A DNA stretch of 64,000 nt from Agromyces sp. H17E-10. GTDB taxonomy: Bacteria > Actinomycetota > Actinomycetes > Actinomycetales > Microbacteriaceae. The stretch spans positions 2,790,001 through 2,854,000 of the forward strand of contig NZ_CP095042.1 of the NCBI RefSeq assembly GCF_022919715.1. The letters run 5' to 3'. Position numbers and translations under genes: made by a program. Under the pieces are notes generated by a model that did not search any database, was not told the DNA's origin, and was given only the letters and a program-made list of their open reading frames with translations. Shown in pieces: positions 28,536-37,011 of this stretch (within the stretch, counting starts at the first letter, position 1; the number at the start of each line of letters is the position of its first letter).

Positions 28536-28910
28536 ATGAGTGATCTCAGCCTCGACGAACTGCTCGCCCTCGAACACGACGGATGGGCGTCATTGTGCTC
28601 GGGCACCGGCGGCGCCTTCTACGGCGAACTCATGACGGCCGACGGAGTGATGGTGCTCGTCAACGGCATGGTCCTCGACCGCGAGACGATCGCCGGCTCG
28701 CTCGACGACGCGCCACCATGGGCGCGGTACGAACTGAGCGACGCGCGCCTCGTCGACCTCGGCGAGGATGCCGCGGCCCTCGTCTACCACGCCGTCTCGT
28801 CACGCGACGACGGCGGTGAGCCGTTCGAGGCGCTCATGTCGAGCGTCTACCGTCGAGTCGACGGCCGGCCGCGCCTCGCGCTCTACCAGCAGACGACGAT
28901 CACGCACTGA
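28536..28910 (+). CDS. NTF2-like (DUF4440-type) protein
   Basis: A protein of 124 aa with SnoaL/DUF4440 architecture: an N-terminal helix (LDELLALEHDGWASLCSGTG), FYGELMTADGVMVLVNGMVL, then a strand series ending ALMSSVYRRVDGRPRLALYQ. Members are small cone-shaped proteins that bind or process ligands; activity here is unknown. Its 3' end overlaps the convergent membrane gene by 11 nt. Confidence 0.75.
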   Translation: MSDLSLDELLALEHDGWASLCSGTGGAFYGELMTADGVMVLVNGMVLDRETIAGSLDDAPPWARYELSDARLVDLGEDAAALVYHAVSSRDDGGEPFEALMSSVYRRVDGRPRLALYQQTTITH

Positions 28911-29484
28911 GGGTCGCGCTCCGGTGTCCGCTCGACAGAGCTCGGAAGGGGATCGCCGACGCGAGCATCAGCACGATCATGAGTGAGCCGACGAGCGCGG
29001 CGAGCCACGCCCCATCCGGGGTCGCAAGCGACTTCCCGGCGACGATCGGCACGGTCGCGATGAGGCCGGCGAGCATGAGCACGGCGAAGACGCCCGTGAT
29101 CACGCGCAGCCAGAGCCGCAGCCCAGCGAGTGCGTAGCCACCCGCGATGCCTGCGACGGGTACACCGATCGCGCCGCCGCCGATGCCGGTCGTCACGAGG
29201 GCGACCAGCACGCCGGGGAGCGGCAACGTGAACACCGCGAACAGCATCGGCGACGCCGCGATCCAGCGGAGGGTCGAGACTCGCCGCGGAGGCAAGGCCG
29301 CCGCCGACCCGAGCAAGGTGCCCACCAGCACCCCCGGCACGAGGATCGCGACGAAGGTGCCCCACCACGAGAAGGCCGACTCGAAGCCGGCGATGCCGGC
29401 CATGTAGGCGCGCAGCGCGCAAGCCCAAGCCAAACCGCAGACGGCGCCGATGAGTGCCTGTGTCGTCCATGCTCGCGTGCCCAT
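28900..29484 (-). CDS. Multi-pass membrane protein
   Basis: A protein of 194 aa starting at ATG 29484, with GTG one codon upstream as an alternative. Hydrophobic segments lie around residues 10-30, 40-60, 75-95, 100-125, 128-148 and 160-180 (for example FVAILVPGVLVGTLLGSAAA and VFAVLMLAGLIATVPIVAG). No transport motif is seen and the function is unknown. Confidence 0.7.
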   Translation of the reverse strand: MGTRAWTTQALIGAVCGLAWACALRAYMAGIAGFESAFSWWGTFVAILVPGVLVGTLLGSAAALPPRRVSTLRWIAASPMLFAVFTLPLPGVLVALVTTGIGGGAIGVPVAGIAGGYALAGLRLWLRVITGVFAVLMLAGLIATVPIVAGKSLATPDGAWLAALVGSLMIVLMLASAIPFRALSSGHRSATLSA

Positions 29485-29608
29485 CACGGCACCTCTTCTC
29501 CCCGCCCTGCGAGCGGGTCGACTTCATGATAGATCTGTTGACCATCCAACTCGGATGCAGATTCCGGCGCCGATGCCGGGTTCCGAGATTGGCGCCCCCG
29601 GTGATTGC

Positions 29609-30400
29609 TCACCGATCAACTGCACGCAGCTTCACTCCCGGCTGGCGAATCGGCTCAGGCATGTACTCGACGTGGTAGCCGCTTCCCAGCTCGATCTGGA
29701 GCCGCTCTGAGAGTCCACGGCCGGCTGCGACGAATCTTTCGGCGTCGCGTTCGGTTTCGAATCCGCCCTCGACCGGCCAAGCGGACAGCGTGCGCAGATA
29801 GGCCACATCCCACCGAGCGAGGTCGGAACGAAGCTCGTCAGTGAGGCCGAGGGTTGCGGGGTCGATCTCGATGTCGTCGTGTCCCGATGTCTGGGTCAGC
29901 GAGGATCGTCCGGACGCAGCCATGAGCCTGATCCACCGTCGTGGCTCTCGACGCGTGACGAACTCGTGAGCCGCGGCAATGATGGCGGCCTCGATGGCAT
30001 CAACTTGCTCCGGATGGTCGTCGAGCTCTGAGACGAGCCCGACGAATACGCGGAGGTCACCGTTGTCGCTGACATTCAGGTAGGTGTTCCAGAGCTCTCT
30101 TGCCCCGCTCGCACCGCTGAGAGTCCCAGCCACGATCATGCCCGCGACGTGCCGAGCCAACCGCCACTCCGCTGTTTCGGCGTCCGGCAGTTCCACGTCG
30201 AGTTCGCTCAGCGCTAGCCGAAACAGATCGGCTGAGTCCCGCACGTCACTGGGCGATTGTCCGGCGAGTGTGCGGAGCGCGGGACTATCCCACCCGCTCA
30301 CGAGCGCCTCGGTAGCGAGTTCAGGAAGACTCTCGGTGGCGAGGCGACCGACAGCCATCTTCCACGCTGCGATCTCGAGTAGGCCCGTCTCGTCAGCCAT
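29609..30400 (-). CDS. Hypothetical protein
   Basis: A protein of 263 aa. ATG 30400 gives MADETGLLEIAAWKMAVGRL; the frame is open 22 codons further upstream but without a convincing start. It is soluble, rich in Glu, Asp and Arg, and mostly helical by composition (VDAIEAAIIAAAHEFVTRRE). The N-terminal part resembles none of the known families I can name. The G+C content is somewhat lower than in the neighbours. Confidence 0.6.
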   Translation of the reverse strand: MADETGLLEIAAWKMAVGRLATESLPELATEALVSGWDSPALRTLAGQSPSDVRDSADLFRLALSELDVELPDAETAEWRLARHVAGMIVAGTLSGASGARELWNTYLNVSDNGDLRVFVGLVSELDDHPEQVDAIEAAIIAAAHEFVTRREPRRWIRLMAASGRSSLTQTSGHDDIEIDPATLGLTDELRSDLARWDVAYLRTLSAWPVEGGFETERDAERFVAAGRGLSERLQIELGSGYHVEYMPEPIRQPGVKLRAVDR

Positions 30401-30571
30401 TGCCACCCATCGATTTCGACGGAGCCCGCCGGCCGTGCTTCCACGTGACTCCGGGCCCAGGAGCAAGCGCCGGTGGATAGGGGGTCGGTGTTCCGTCCGA
30501 CCGTCTCCCGACTCGTCTCGGGCGCCGTCGATGGAGATCCACGAGCGCTCTGTTTCCCAGCGGGCGGTCGA

Positions 30572-30841
30572 CTACCAGACGGTACCGCCGCCGGCCCCGA
30601 TGCCGGCCCAGGTGAGCGCGATGAAGATCGCGGCGAACACGACGGGCGCGATGCCCTTGCCGCTGCGCGCGAGGCCCTTGAGGAGTGCGATCACGGCGAG
30701 GATCGCAGCGACGATCGAGAGGAGGCCGCCCACGATCAGCCCGATGAACAGTGGAATGGGCATGAGCACGAGGCCCGCAAGTGCGAACCAGAAGGCGGCC
30801 CAGGCGGTCGGATTGGATTGGCGCTCGGCGGAGGAAGACAT
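30572..30841 (-). CDS. DUF4190-like small membrane protein
   Basis: A protein of 89 aa with hydrophobic segments AAFWFALAGLVLMPIPLFIG, GGLLSIVAAILAVIALLKGL and a C-terminal AAIFIALTWAGIGAG. The S-G-K-G-I motif between segments 2 and 3 is typical of DUF4190. The role is unknown. It is divergent from the AraC regulator. Confidence 0.72.
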   Translation of the reverse strand: MSSSAERQSNPTAWAAFWFALAGLVLMPIPLFIGLIVGGLLSIVAAILAVIALLKGLARSGKGIAPVVFAAIFIALTWAGIGAGGGTVW

Positions 30842-30898
30842 GGGCTCATTATGTCGCGTTCCCCGTTCGCGGCCCCGGCTCGATGCGAAGATGTCGGC

Positions 30899-31738
30899 GT
30901 GGAGTATGTGTCCAAGGTGCCCGGCCCGGCGCTGGACCGACTGATCGACGACCTCTACTACTTGGAGGGAACCCCGCCGTACTCCCGGTTGCTGCTGCCG
31001 GCTGCACCCGCGCCCCTGCTCATCGTCAACCTGGGAGCGCCGTTCCTCATCCGCACGAGTGCCGACCTCGACGATGTCGACTACGCCGACGGTTGCGTGG
31101 TCACCACCCCGACCCGTGCCTGGGAGTTCGGCTATCCGACCCCGACCAGGTCGGTGGGTGTGCACTTCAAGCCGTGGGGGCTGGCTCCGTTCCTCCCGAT
31201 GCCCGCGGTCGAGCTGTGCGACCGGCCGGCGACGTTGGAGCACATCTGGGGTGGCCCCGCCCTCGCCGAGTTGCGGGACCGACTGGCCCTGGCGGGCACA
31301 CCTGACGAAGCACTGCAGGTGCTCGAGGAGGAGTTGGTGCGGCGACTGCGCCCGATCGACGGCCTCGACATCGTCCGTCAACTGGCGGGCGAGATCGCGG
31401 AGACCGGCGGAGCGGTGCCGATCAACGAACTCGGCGCCGCAGCCCATGCCAGCAGCACTTACCTGGCGAAGCGGTTCAAGGAGGTCATCGGCGTCACGCC
31501 GAAGCGGCTGGCGCGCAGCTACCGGTTCACCGTCACCGTGCTGGCGCTCGATGTCGCCGCACCGGTCAACTGGGGCGAGGTCGCCGCCGGTGCCGGCTAC
31601 TTCGACCAGCCCCACTTCGTCCGGGAGTTCCGTGAGTTCACCGGGCTCACGCCGACCCGGTACGTCGAAGTGCGGCGACGCTTCCTGCGGGAGCATCCCC
31701 ATCACGCGCTCGAGGGCTGGCCGCTGCCGGCCGATTGA
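30899..31738 (+). CDS. AraC-family transcriptional regulator (DUF6597-type sensor)
   Basis: About 279 aa from GTG 30899; ATG 30851 in the same frame is possible but adds an atypical leader. The N-terminal half starts SKVPGPALDRLIDDLYYLEG, as in DUF6597 regulators. The C-terminal half has two AraC helix-turn-helix motifs (INELGAAAHASSTYLAKRFK and WGEVAAGAGYFDQPHFVREF followed by REFTGLTPTRY). It lies 62 bp before the RibD-like reductase gene, a likely target. Confidence 0.85.
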   Translation: MEYVSKVPGPALDRLIDDLYYLEGTPPYSRLLLPAAPAPLLIVNLGAPFLIRTSADLDDVDYADGCVVTTPTRAWEFGYPTPTRSVGVHFKPWGLAPFLPMPAVELCDRPATLEHIWGGPALAELRDRLALAGTPDEALQVLEEELVRRLRPIDGLDIVRQLAGEIAETGGAVPINELGAAAHASSTYLAKRFKEVIGVTPKRLARSYRFTVTVLALDVAAPVNWGEVAAGAGYFDQPHFVREFREFTGLTPTRYVEVRRRFLREHPHHALEGWPLPAD

Positions 31739-31800
31739 ATTCGTACAAGAGCGACCGCTCGTGAAACGCGAGACTGGGGACCCGAACAGGGGAGGAACCC

Positions 31801-32391
31801 ATGGGGAAAGTGGTCATGAACGCGTCGGTCTCGGTGGACGGCTTCATCGCGGCGGAGAACGACGATCCCGGTCCACTGTTCGAATGGCTGGTCAGCGGTG
31901 ACGTGCCGCTCGACGACAGCGGGGCCCTACAGGTGTCGCAAGCGTCCTATGACCACACTCGGCCGTACTGGGACGAGATCGGGGTGACGATCGCCGGCCG
32001 CCACGTCTTCGACCTGACGGACGGCTGGGACGGGATTCCTCCGAGCGGGGTCGACCACGTCGTCGTCGTGACGCACCGGCCGGCGCCCGAAGGCTGGAAC
32101 CCCGACGCGCCGTTCCACTTCGTCGATGGCATCGAGGCGGCCATGGCCACGGCGAAGGAACTCGCCGGCGACCGCACCGTCGAGGTCGCCGCCGGTGACG
32201 TCGGCGGCCAGATGCTCGCCGCAGGCCTCGTCGACGAGGTGCGCATGGATGTCGCTCCGGTCGTGCTCGGTTCGGGCAAGCGCTACTTCGGTTCCGTCGA
32301 CTCGCAGCACCTGCTGGACGACCCGGACGTGGTCGTTCAGGGCAACCGGGTGCTTCACCTGCGCTACCGGGTACGCCGCCGGCCGAGCTGA
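31801..32391 (+). CDS. Dihydrofolate reductase-like (RibD C-terminal) protein
   Basis: A protein of 196 aa with a GGGGAGGAA ribosome binding site. RibD_C features include MNASVSVDGFIA at the start, GVTIAGRHVFDLTDGWDG, AAGDVGGQMLAAGLVDEVRM and APVVLGSGKRYFG. These are NADPH-dependent reductase-like proteins of unknown substrate, common in actinobacteria as stand-alone accessory genes, often beside AraC or TetR regulators, as here. Confidence 0.88.
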   Translation: MGKVVMNASVSVDGFIAAENDDPGPLFEWLVSGDVPLDDSGALQVSQASYDHTRPYWDEIGVTIAGRHVFDLTDGWDGIPPSGVDHVVVVTHRPAPEGWNPDAPFHFVDGIEAAMATAKELAGDRTVEVAAGDVGGQMLAAGLVDEVRMDVAPVVLGSGKRYFGSVDSQHLLDDPDVVVQGNRVLHLRYRVRRRPS

Positions 32392-32406
32392 GCGGTTGGG
32401 CGCCGA

Positions 32407-33375
32407 TCAGGACAAGGCCGCGGATGGCCGAGCCGACGATCCCACCGATGGCGCCTGCTCGATGTCTTCGTGGACGAGGTCGGTGTTCACGGCGCCGGCG
32501 GTCAGCGTACCGAGGCCGAGTGAGACCGAGACGTTCGCGCGGGGATCGACGACGTCGCCGGTCGCCCATACTCGCGGCACGGAGGTTCGTCCATCCCGGT
32601 CTGCTTCGATCCACGAGCCGAGTGGGCCGTCCGTCGTTGTCGCACCCAGGGAGCGCAGCAGGGCGTCGTTCGGCCTGAGCGCGGGCCCGGTGAAGACCAC
32701 ATCGACCGGCACGGTCCGCTGTTCGAGGTGGACGCCTTCGAGCCGGCCGTTCGCGGTCACGAGACTCACGACGGCACCCCGTTCGACCCGGATGTCGCGA
32801 CGTGCGAGAGCGTCCGCCTCAGGTTCATCGGGTTCACCGACGACGTTGGCGAAGTAGACGACGCGATCGGACCACTGACGAAGCAGTTGCGCCTGCCCGA
32901 CGCTCTGCGATGAGGTGGCGATCACGCCGATCACGTGGCGGCGATGCTCCCAACCGTCGCAGTACGGGCACACCACAGCGCCCGTGCCCCACTGGTCGCG
33001 TAAGCCCGGGATCTCCGGCAACTCGTCGGTCAGACCGGTCGCGACGATGAGATGACGCGCCCGGATGACACCGTCGGCGGTGGTGACCTCGACACCCTGC
33101 TCGTCCGCCCGCGCCGAGATGACGTTCCCGACGATGACACGCACACCATACTTCGCGACCTCGGTGCGGCCCTTCTCGAGCAGTTCGAGGGGTGGAAGCC
33201 CGTCGTGCCCCAGCACACCGTGCATGTGAGGCGCCGTCCGATTCCGAGGTTGCGCCTGATCGACGACGATGACCTGCCGACGGGCACGTCTCAGGGAGAG
33301 CGCGGCGCTGAGGCCGGCCGGGCCGCCGCCGATGATGATCACGTCGGTGTCGACGTTGCGTCGGGTGTCATCCAT
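32407..33375 (-). CDS. NAD(P)/FAD-dependent oxidoreductase, thioredoxin reductase-like
   Basis: A protein of 322 aa. The FAD motif is VIIIGGGPAGLSAALSLRRA. A redox-type CPYC pair stands at VVCPYCDGWEH, where thioredoxin reductases have CxxC, and VWATGDVVDPRANVSVSLGL is near the C-terminus. It lacks the usual thioredoxin-binding features, so thioredoxin may not be the partner. It is divergent from an XRE/cupin regulator with only 70 bp between them, which suggests the regulator controls it. Confidence 0.88.
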   Translation of the reverse strand: MDDTRRNVDTDVIIIGGGPAGLSAALSLRRARRQVIVVDQAQPRNRTAPHMHGVLGHDGLPPLELLEKGRTEVAKYGVRVIVGNVISARADEQGVEVTTADGVIRARHLIVATGLTDELPEIPGLRDQWGTGAVVCPYCDGWEHRRHVIGVIATSSQSVGQAQLLRQWSDRVVYFANVVGEPDEPEADALARRDIRVERGAVVSLVTANGRLEGVHLEQRTVPVDVVFTGPALRPNDALLRSLGATTTDGPLGSWIEADRDGRTSVPRVWATGDVVDPRANVSVSLGLGTLTAGAVNTDLVHEDIEQAPSVGSSARPSAALS

Positions 33376-33445
33376 GGCTTCATCGTGGAGCGAGGCGCGT
33401 AGAGTGACAACAGAATTTGCCAACTCGTCAACACGTGGGGGAGTC

Positions 33446-34012
33446 GTGACCGAGGCGGATGAGCTGACGGGGATCGGGCGTCGGTTGCGGGCCATTCGGG
33501 AGTCGCGCGGTCTCACCCTGCGGGCGGTCAGCGATGCCACCGGTATCGCCGTCAGCACGCTGTCGCGGTTGGAGTCCGGTGCGCGGCGACCGCAACTCGA
33601 CCACCTTCTCCCGCTCGCACGGTTCTACCGTCAGCCGCTCGACAACCTCGTCGGGGCGCCGCCGCTGGGTGATCCGAGGATCCATCCGAAGCCACGAGTT
33701 CGCGACGGTGTCGTCACGCTTCCGCTCTCGGGCGGCGTGGGATCGTGGGAGGCGTTCAAGCAAGTGCTGCCACCCGCGCCCGGCAAGGCCATCCCCCAGT
33801 GGGTGCACCCGGGCTGGGACTGGATCTATGTGATCTCCGGACGAATGCGGCTGCTCCTCGCCGACGACGACCTCATCCTGGAGGCAGGCGAGGCCGCCGA
33901 GTTCGACACGAACGTCCCTCACGGGTTCGGTAACCCGGGACCTGACGTTCTCGAAGTCCTGTGCCTGTTCAACGCGGAAGGTGCGCGCATCCACACCCGA
34001 GCATCCGCGTGA
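33446..34012 (+). CDS. XRE-family regulator with C-terminal cupin
   Basis: A protein of 188 aa from GTG 33446 with a GGGGGA ribosome binding site. Residues 8-65 are an XRE helix-turn-helix (IGRRLRAIRESRGLTLRAVS, TGIAVSTLSRLESGARRPQL), and residues 110-180 a cupin sensor (HPGWDWIYVISGRMRLLLAD, AGEAAEFDTNVPHGFGN). The cupin His residues may bind a metal or small ligand. The probable target is the divergent FAD oxidoreductase. The 70-bp gap holds three spaced GTTG words on the minus strand that might be operator parts. Confidence 0.88.
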   Translation: MTEADELTGIGRRLRAIRESRGLTLRAVSDATGIAVSTLSRLESGARRPQLDHLLPLARFYRQPLDNLVGAPPLGDPRIHPKPRVRDGVVTLPLSGGVGSWEAFKQVLPPAPGKAIPQWVHPGWDWIYVISGRMRLLLADDDLILEAGEAAEFDTNVPHGFGNPGPDVLEVLCLFNAEGARIHTRASA

Positions 34013-34063
34013 AGCTCGCGGGCCGGGCGTGCCCGCGGCCGGCGTTTCGTCCTGCCCCGCGCC

Positions 34064-35038
34064 TCAGCGAGCAGTGAGGCTCGTGATCGCGGCGCTCAAG
34101 TCGGGGTGCACGAACGTGTAGCCCACCTCGGCGAGGGTGCCGGGCACCACCCACCGACTCTTGAGAACGAGCTCCGGCTCCGTTCGGAGCACCCACATGG
34201 CGGGCTCGAGCATCCACCGCCAAGCCGGGAGCCCGATGGGCGCCCCGACGCTGCTGCGGAGGGTCTGCATCAATGTCTGGTTGTCACTCGGATTCGGGCT
34301 GGCGAGGTTCACGGGTCCCGCGATGTCGTCGCGGTCGCGGATGAAACGGATGGCACCGATGACGTCGTCGAGGTGGATCCAGCTGAACTTCTGCCGGCCG
34401 CGGGTGCGGTGCCATTCCAACCGATCGGGGCCGGTCGGGGACGGGCCGATGCCCCGGTAGCGCGTGTGAGGGAACCATGGGCTGTCGATCTGCGGGCCGC
34501 CGAGGCCGAGGCGCGCGAGCGTCACCAGTGACCTCGTCGCCGGTCCAGCCCCCAGCACGATGGCCATGCGGAGTGCGACCCGACGAGTGTGGGGGAGGTC
34601 GCCTGCGAAGAACTCCTGCTCCCAGTTGCGTGCCACGTCGACGGAGAATCCCTCACCGAGTTCGCCGTCTGTTTCGGTGTGCGGGCGATCCATGCTGTGC
34701 CGGTAGATCGTCGCGGTCGACGCGTTGAGCCACACCGCCGGCGGTGCGTCGGCAGTGCGAACCGCCTCCCGAAGCGCACGTGTCGTGTCGACCCTGGACC
34801 GGAGGATCTCGTTTCGGTTCGCGTCGGTGTAACGGCAGTTCACCGATTTGCCGGCCATGTTCACGAGCACGGATGCCCCGTCGACTGCGCGGGCGATCGC
34901 GGCGGGATCATCCCACGTGGTCTCGCCGATCCGTCCGATCCGCCGCACGGCGTAACCGTCGTCGACCAGGGCTCGGGCGAGCGCAGTGCCGACGAAGCCG
35001 CTCGCGCCCGCGACCACTGCTGCGGGCGTGTTCGGCAT
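34064..35038 (-). CDS. TIGR01777-type NAD-dependent epimerase (DUF1731 C-terminus)
   Basis: A protein of 324 aa. The Rossmann motif is VVAGASGFVGTALARALVDD. Downstream are NASTATIYRHSMDRPHTET, in the position of the SDR active site, FSWIHLDDVIGAIRFIRDRD and NLASPNPSDNQTLMQTLR, all typical of the YfcH/TIGR01777 group with its C-terminal DUF1731 region. The substrate is unknown. It is the last chromosomal gene before the left attachment site at 35095. Confidence 0.88.
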   Translation of the reverse strand: MPNTPAAVVAGASGFVGTALARALVDDGYAVRRIGRIGETTWDDPAAIARAVDGASVLVNMAGKSVNCRYTDANRNEILRSRVDTTRALREAVRTADAPPAVWLNASTATIYRHSMDRPHTETDGELGEGFSVDVARNWEQEFFAGDLPHTRRVALRMAIVLGAGPATRSLVTLARLGLGGPQIDSPWFPHTRYRGIGPSPTGPDRLEWHRTRGRQKFSWIHLDDVIGAIRFIRDRDDIAGPVNLASPNPSDNQTLMQTLRSSVGAPIGLPAWRWMLEPAMWVLRTEPELVLKSRWVVPGTLAEVGYTFVHPDLSAAITSLTAR

Positions 35039-35094
35039 GCGACCCCCATCGTCCGGCTCTTTCGACAGCGTACTGGGGTGATCAGCTCCGATCA

Positions 35095-35115
35095 GGTGAC
35101 CTTTCGATTTTCAGT
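35095..35115. repeat. Left attachment site (attL core)
   Basis: The 21 bases from GGTGACCTTTCG to TTTTCAGT are identical to 49946-49966. To the left, CAGCTCCGATCA resembles the tRNA 3' end, but the ten bases that would complete the T-arm are missing. Confidence 0.9.
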
Positions 35116-35368
35116 GAGCCTGGGCGGTTTTCGCTCAATTCTTTTGGTTGCGATATCCCGCTGATCAGGGATTCTTCGAAACGGTCACAGTTGGTTTCAG
35201 ATACTTTTCGCGCATTTAATGGCACATTAATGGCACAGATTTCGGCTGACGGCGGGTCTCGTGGCGCCGGAAGTCCGGCGCCGGATCAAGGCGTGTTGCT
35301 AAAGGGCGCACGGTGAGTGATCTGGCCGTTTGCGGCCGCGCAGCTGGAGCCATTCGAGGGTTTGGTGT
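35116..35368. other. Left end of the element without a gene
   Basis: No coding frame looks real here. The stretch holds the left pair of AATGGCAC words (35216-35238), probably integrase arm sites, in AT-richer sequence than its surroundings. It ends downstream of the convergent desaturase gene. Confidence 0.6.
35216..35238. repeat. Left integrase arm-type repeat
   Basis: Two AATGGCAC words (35218-35225 and 35229-35236) spaced 11 bp apart lie within a 23-bp stretch identical to 49831-49853. It lies 100 bp inside the core. Arm-site function is inferred from symmetry of placement. Confidence 0.65.
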
Positions 35369-36463
35369 CTAGATGCTGGTGCGCTGCATCACGAGCGGGC
35401 ACTCGAAGGGGTCGCGTTCGCCGAGGCCGACCCGGTTGATGTACCGGAAGACGATCACGTACGAGCGCAACAGCGTGGTTCGGGTGTACGGGACCTCGTG
35501 GTCGTGGCAGTACGCCTCGATGATCGGCGCCGCGCGTCGGAGATGCGGACGCGGCATCGATGGGAAGAGATGGTGCTCGATCTGGTAGTTGAGCCCGCCC
35601 ATGACGACGTCGATCACGCGGTTGCCGCGGATGTTGCGGCTCATGAGCACCTGCCGCCGGAGGAAGTCGAGCTTCACGCCCTTCGGCACGAGCGGCATCC
35701 CCTTGTGGTTCGGCGCGAAGGCCATGCCCATGTAGAAGCCGAACAGGCCGAGCTGGACCGCCAGGAACACCACCGCCTTGTCCGGCGACAGGACGAGGAA
35801 CACGAGCGCCAGGAAGCCGATGATGCGTACGGCGAGGAACGCGATCTCCACCGAACGGTGCGGGAGAGGGGCTCTGGCGAACACCCGGTGCACGCTCGAC
35901 GCGTGCAGCGAGAGTCCCTCGAGCAGCAGGATCGGGAAGAAGAAGTAGCCCTGGTGCCCGATGACCCAGCGGAAGATCGCCGCCCGGTCGCGTTCGGCCT
36001 GCTCCGGCGTGAACACGACCACGGGCAGGTCGATGTCGGGATCCACGTCGATCTGGTTGGGGTTCGCATGGTGCCGGGTGTGCTTGTGCTGCCACCACCC
36101 GTAGCTCATGCCGACGAACCCGCCGAGGATGAGGCTGGTCCAGTCGTTCCACTTGCCGGATCGGAAGATCTGCCGGTGCGCGGCGTCATGGCCGAGGAAC
36201 GCGGTTTGCGTGAACAGAACGGCGAAGCCGACGGCGCTCAGCATCTGCCACCAGGTGTCGCCGATCCAGATGAACAGTGCGATAGCGGCCGCATAGGCGA
36301 GTGGCACGCTGATCAGTTTTGTCCAGTAGTAGCCGTATCGTCGGTGCATCAGGCCGGCACCTTTGATGATGCGAGCCAGATCGGTGAACGAGCTGGTGGA
36401 TGACTCCGCGGGCACGCTCGACGGCTTGCGCGTCCTGCGGACTGGGGAGATGTCGGAGGTCAT
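35369..36463 (-). CDS. Acyl-lipid/acyl-CoA fatty acid desaturase
   Basis: A protein of 364 aa. ATG 36463 is preferred (MTSDISPVRR). The three His boxes of membrane desaturases are HDAAH, HKHTRHH and QIEHHLF, with four or more membrane segments between them (LAYAAAIALFIWIGD, FLAVRIIGFLALVFLVLSP). The last box with Gln fits front-end or linoleoyl-CoA-type enzymes. It introduces a double bond into membrane fatty acids using O2 and an electron donor, and may help membrane fluidity in the cold. It is cargo at the left end of the element; no ferredoxin gene is nearby. Confidence 0.92.
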   Translation of the reverse strand: MTSDISPVRRTRKPSSVPAESSTSSFTDLARIIKGAGLMHRRYGYYWTKLISVPLAYAAAIALFIWIGDTWWQMLSAVGFAVLFTQTAFLGHDAAHRQIFRSGKWNDWTSLILGGFVGMSYGWWQHKHTRHHANPNQIDVDPDIDLPVVVFTPEQAERDRAAIFRWVIGHQGYFFFPILLLEGLSLHASSVHRVFARAPLPHRSVEIAFLAVRIIGFLALVFLVLSPDKAVVFLAVQLGLFGFYMGMAFAPNHKGMPLVPKGVKLDFLRRQVLMSRNIRGNRVIDVVMGGLNYQIEHHLFPSMPRPHLRRAAPIIEAYCHDHEVPYTRTTLLRSYVIVFRYINRVGLGERDPFECPLVMQRTSI

Positions 36464-36520
36464 GATGGGGCCGCTCTCTACGACACCGCACGCCAGGCTG
36501 GGCATGCGGTGGCGGCAACG

Positions 36521-36685
36521 CTAGGCGGGAGGCTTCCGTGCGCGTTGACGGATGATGCCGATGATGAGGGTGCCGACGAACAGGACGGAACCGATCATTG
36601 CGAGCCACAGTAGGCCCTCGAAGACGAACCCGACGATCGCCAGGATCGCCCAGACGGCGAGCAACACGATGATCAAGGTCCACAC
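36521..36685 (-). CDS. Small hydrophobic membrane protein
   Basis: A protein of 54 aa from GTG 36685 (WTLIIVLLAVWAILAIVGFV, then LLWLAMIGSVLFVGTLIIGI, ending RQRARKPPA). Two membrane helices and a basic tail match a common actinobacterial small-protein type. A TACTCT -10-like box ends 7 nt upstream, so translation may be leaderless. The frame is open to 36739, but the added residues look like upstream sequence. It lies upstream of the desaturase on the same strand. Confidence 0.6.
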   Translation of the reverse strand: MWTLIIVLLAVWAILAIVGFVFEGLLWLAMIGSVLFVGTLIIGIIRQRARKPPA

Positions 36686-36831
36686 ACTAGAAGAGTACGA
36701 AGAATGGGGCCACGACGAGAGGTCCTTGACAACTCCCACGGCGAGTGATCCATCCCCGTTCGCATTCCGCGTGCAGGCTATGCCGGTGCGAACCTGTGGG
36801 CGCTCACATCCGCGACACCTACTCTAAGAAC

Positions 36832-37011
36832 GTGAACATTTATCAGATTGTGCCGGGTGGCGCGGCAGGCGCTGCGCTTCGGGTCGAGGCATCCATGATC
36901 GCCCGCGCTCACGCGTTCTGGGTGCACTTCGACGGCCATCCGTCGAGCGTGACGCGGTGGGCCGACAGCGTGCGCGCGTCGTGGGTTCCCGCTCGTAAAG
37001 CGGGCATGTGA
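36832..37011 (+). CDS. Small hypothetical protein, first of a three-gene cargo operon
   Basis: A protein of 59 aa from GTG 36832. A TACTCT box at 36820-36825 lies 7 nt before the start, so the mRNA may be leaderless. Text visible: NIYQIVPGGAAGAALRVEAS, ARAHAFWVHFDGHPSSVTRW. Its TGA overlaps the next ATG (TGATG). No family recognised. Coupling to the next gene supports it being real. Confidence 0.5.
   Translation: MNIYQIVPGGAAGAALRVEASMIARAHAFWVHFDGHPSSVTRWADSVRASWVPARKAGM

Noticed and set aside
32407..33375. True thioredoxin reductase (trxB)
   Set aside because: The Cys motif is CPYC in a different local setting (VVCPYCDGWEH) and no thioredoxin gene is adjacent; the broader family call is safer.
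33376..33445. Operator made of three GTTG words between the FAD oxidoreductase and the XRE/cupin gene
   Set aside because: Spacing is irregular (8 and 13 bp) and symmetry is weak, so it was mentioned with the regulator but not listed as a site.
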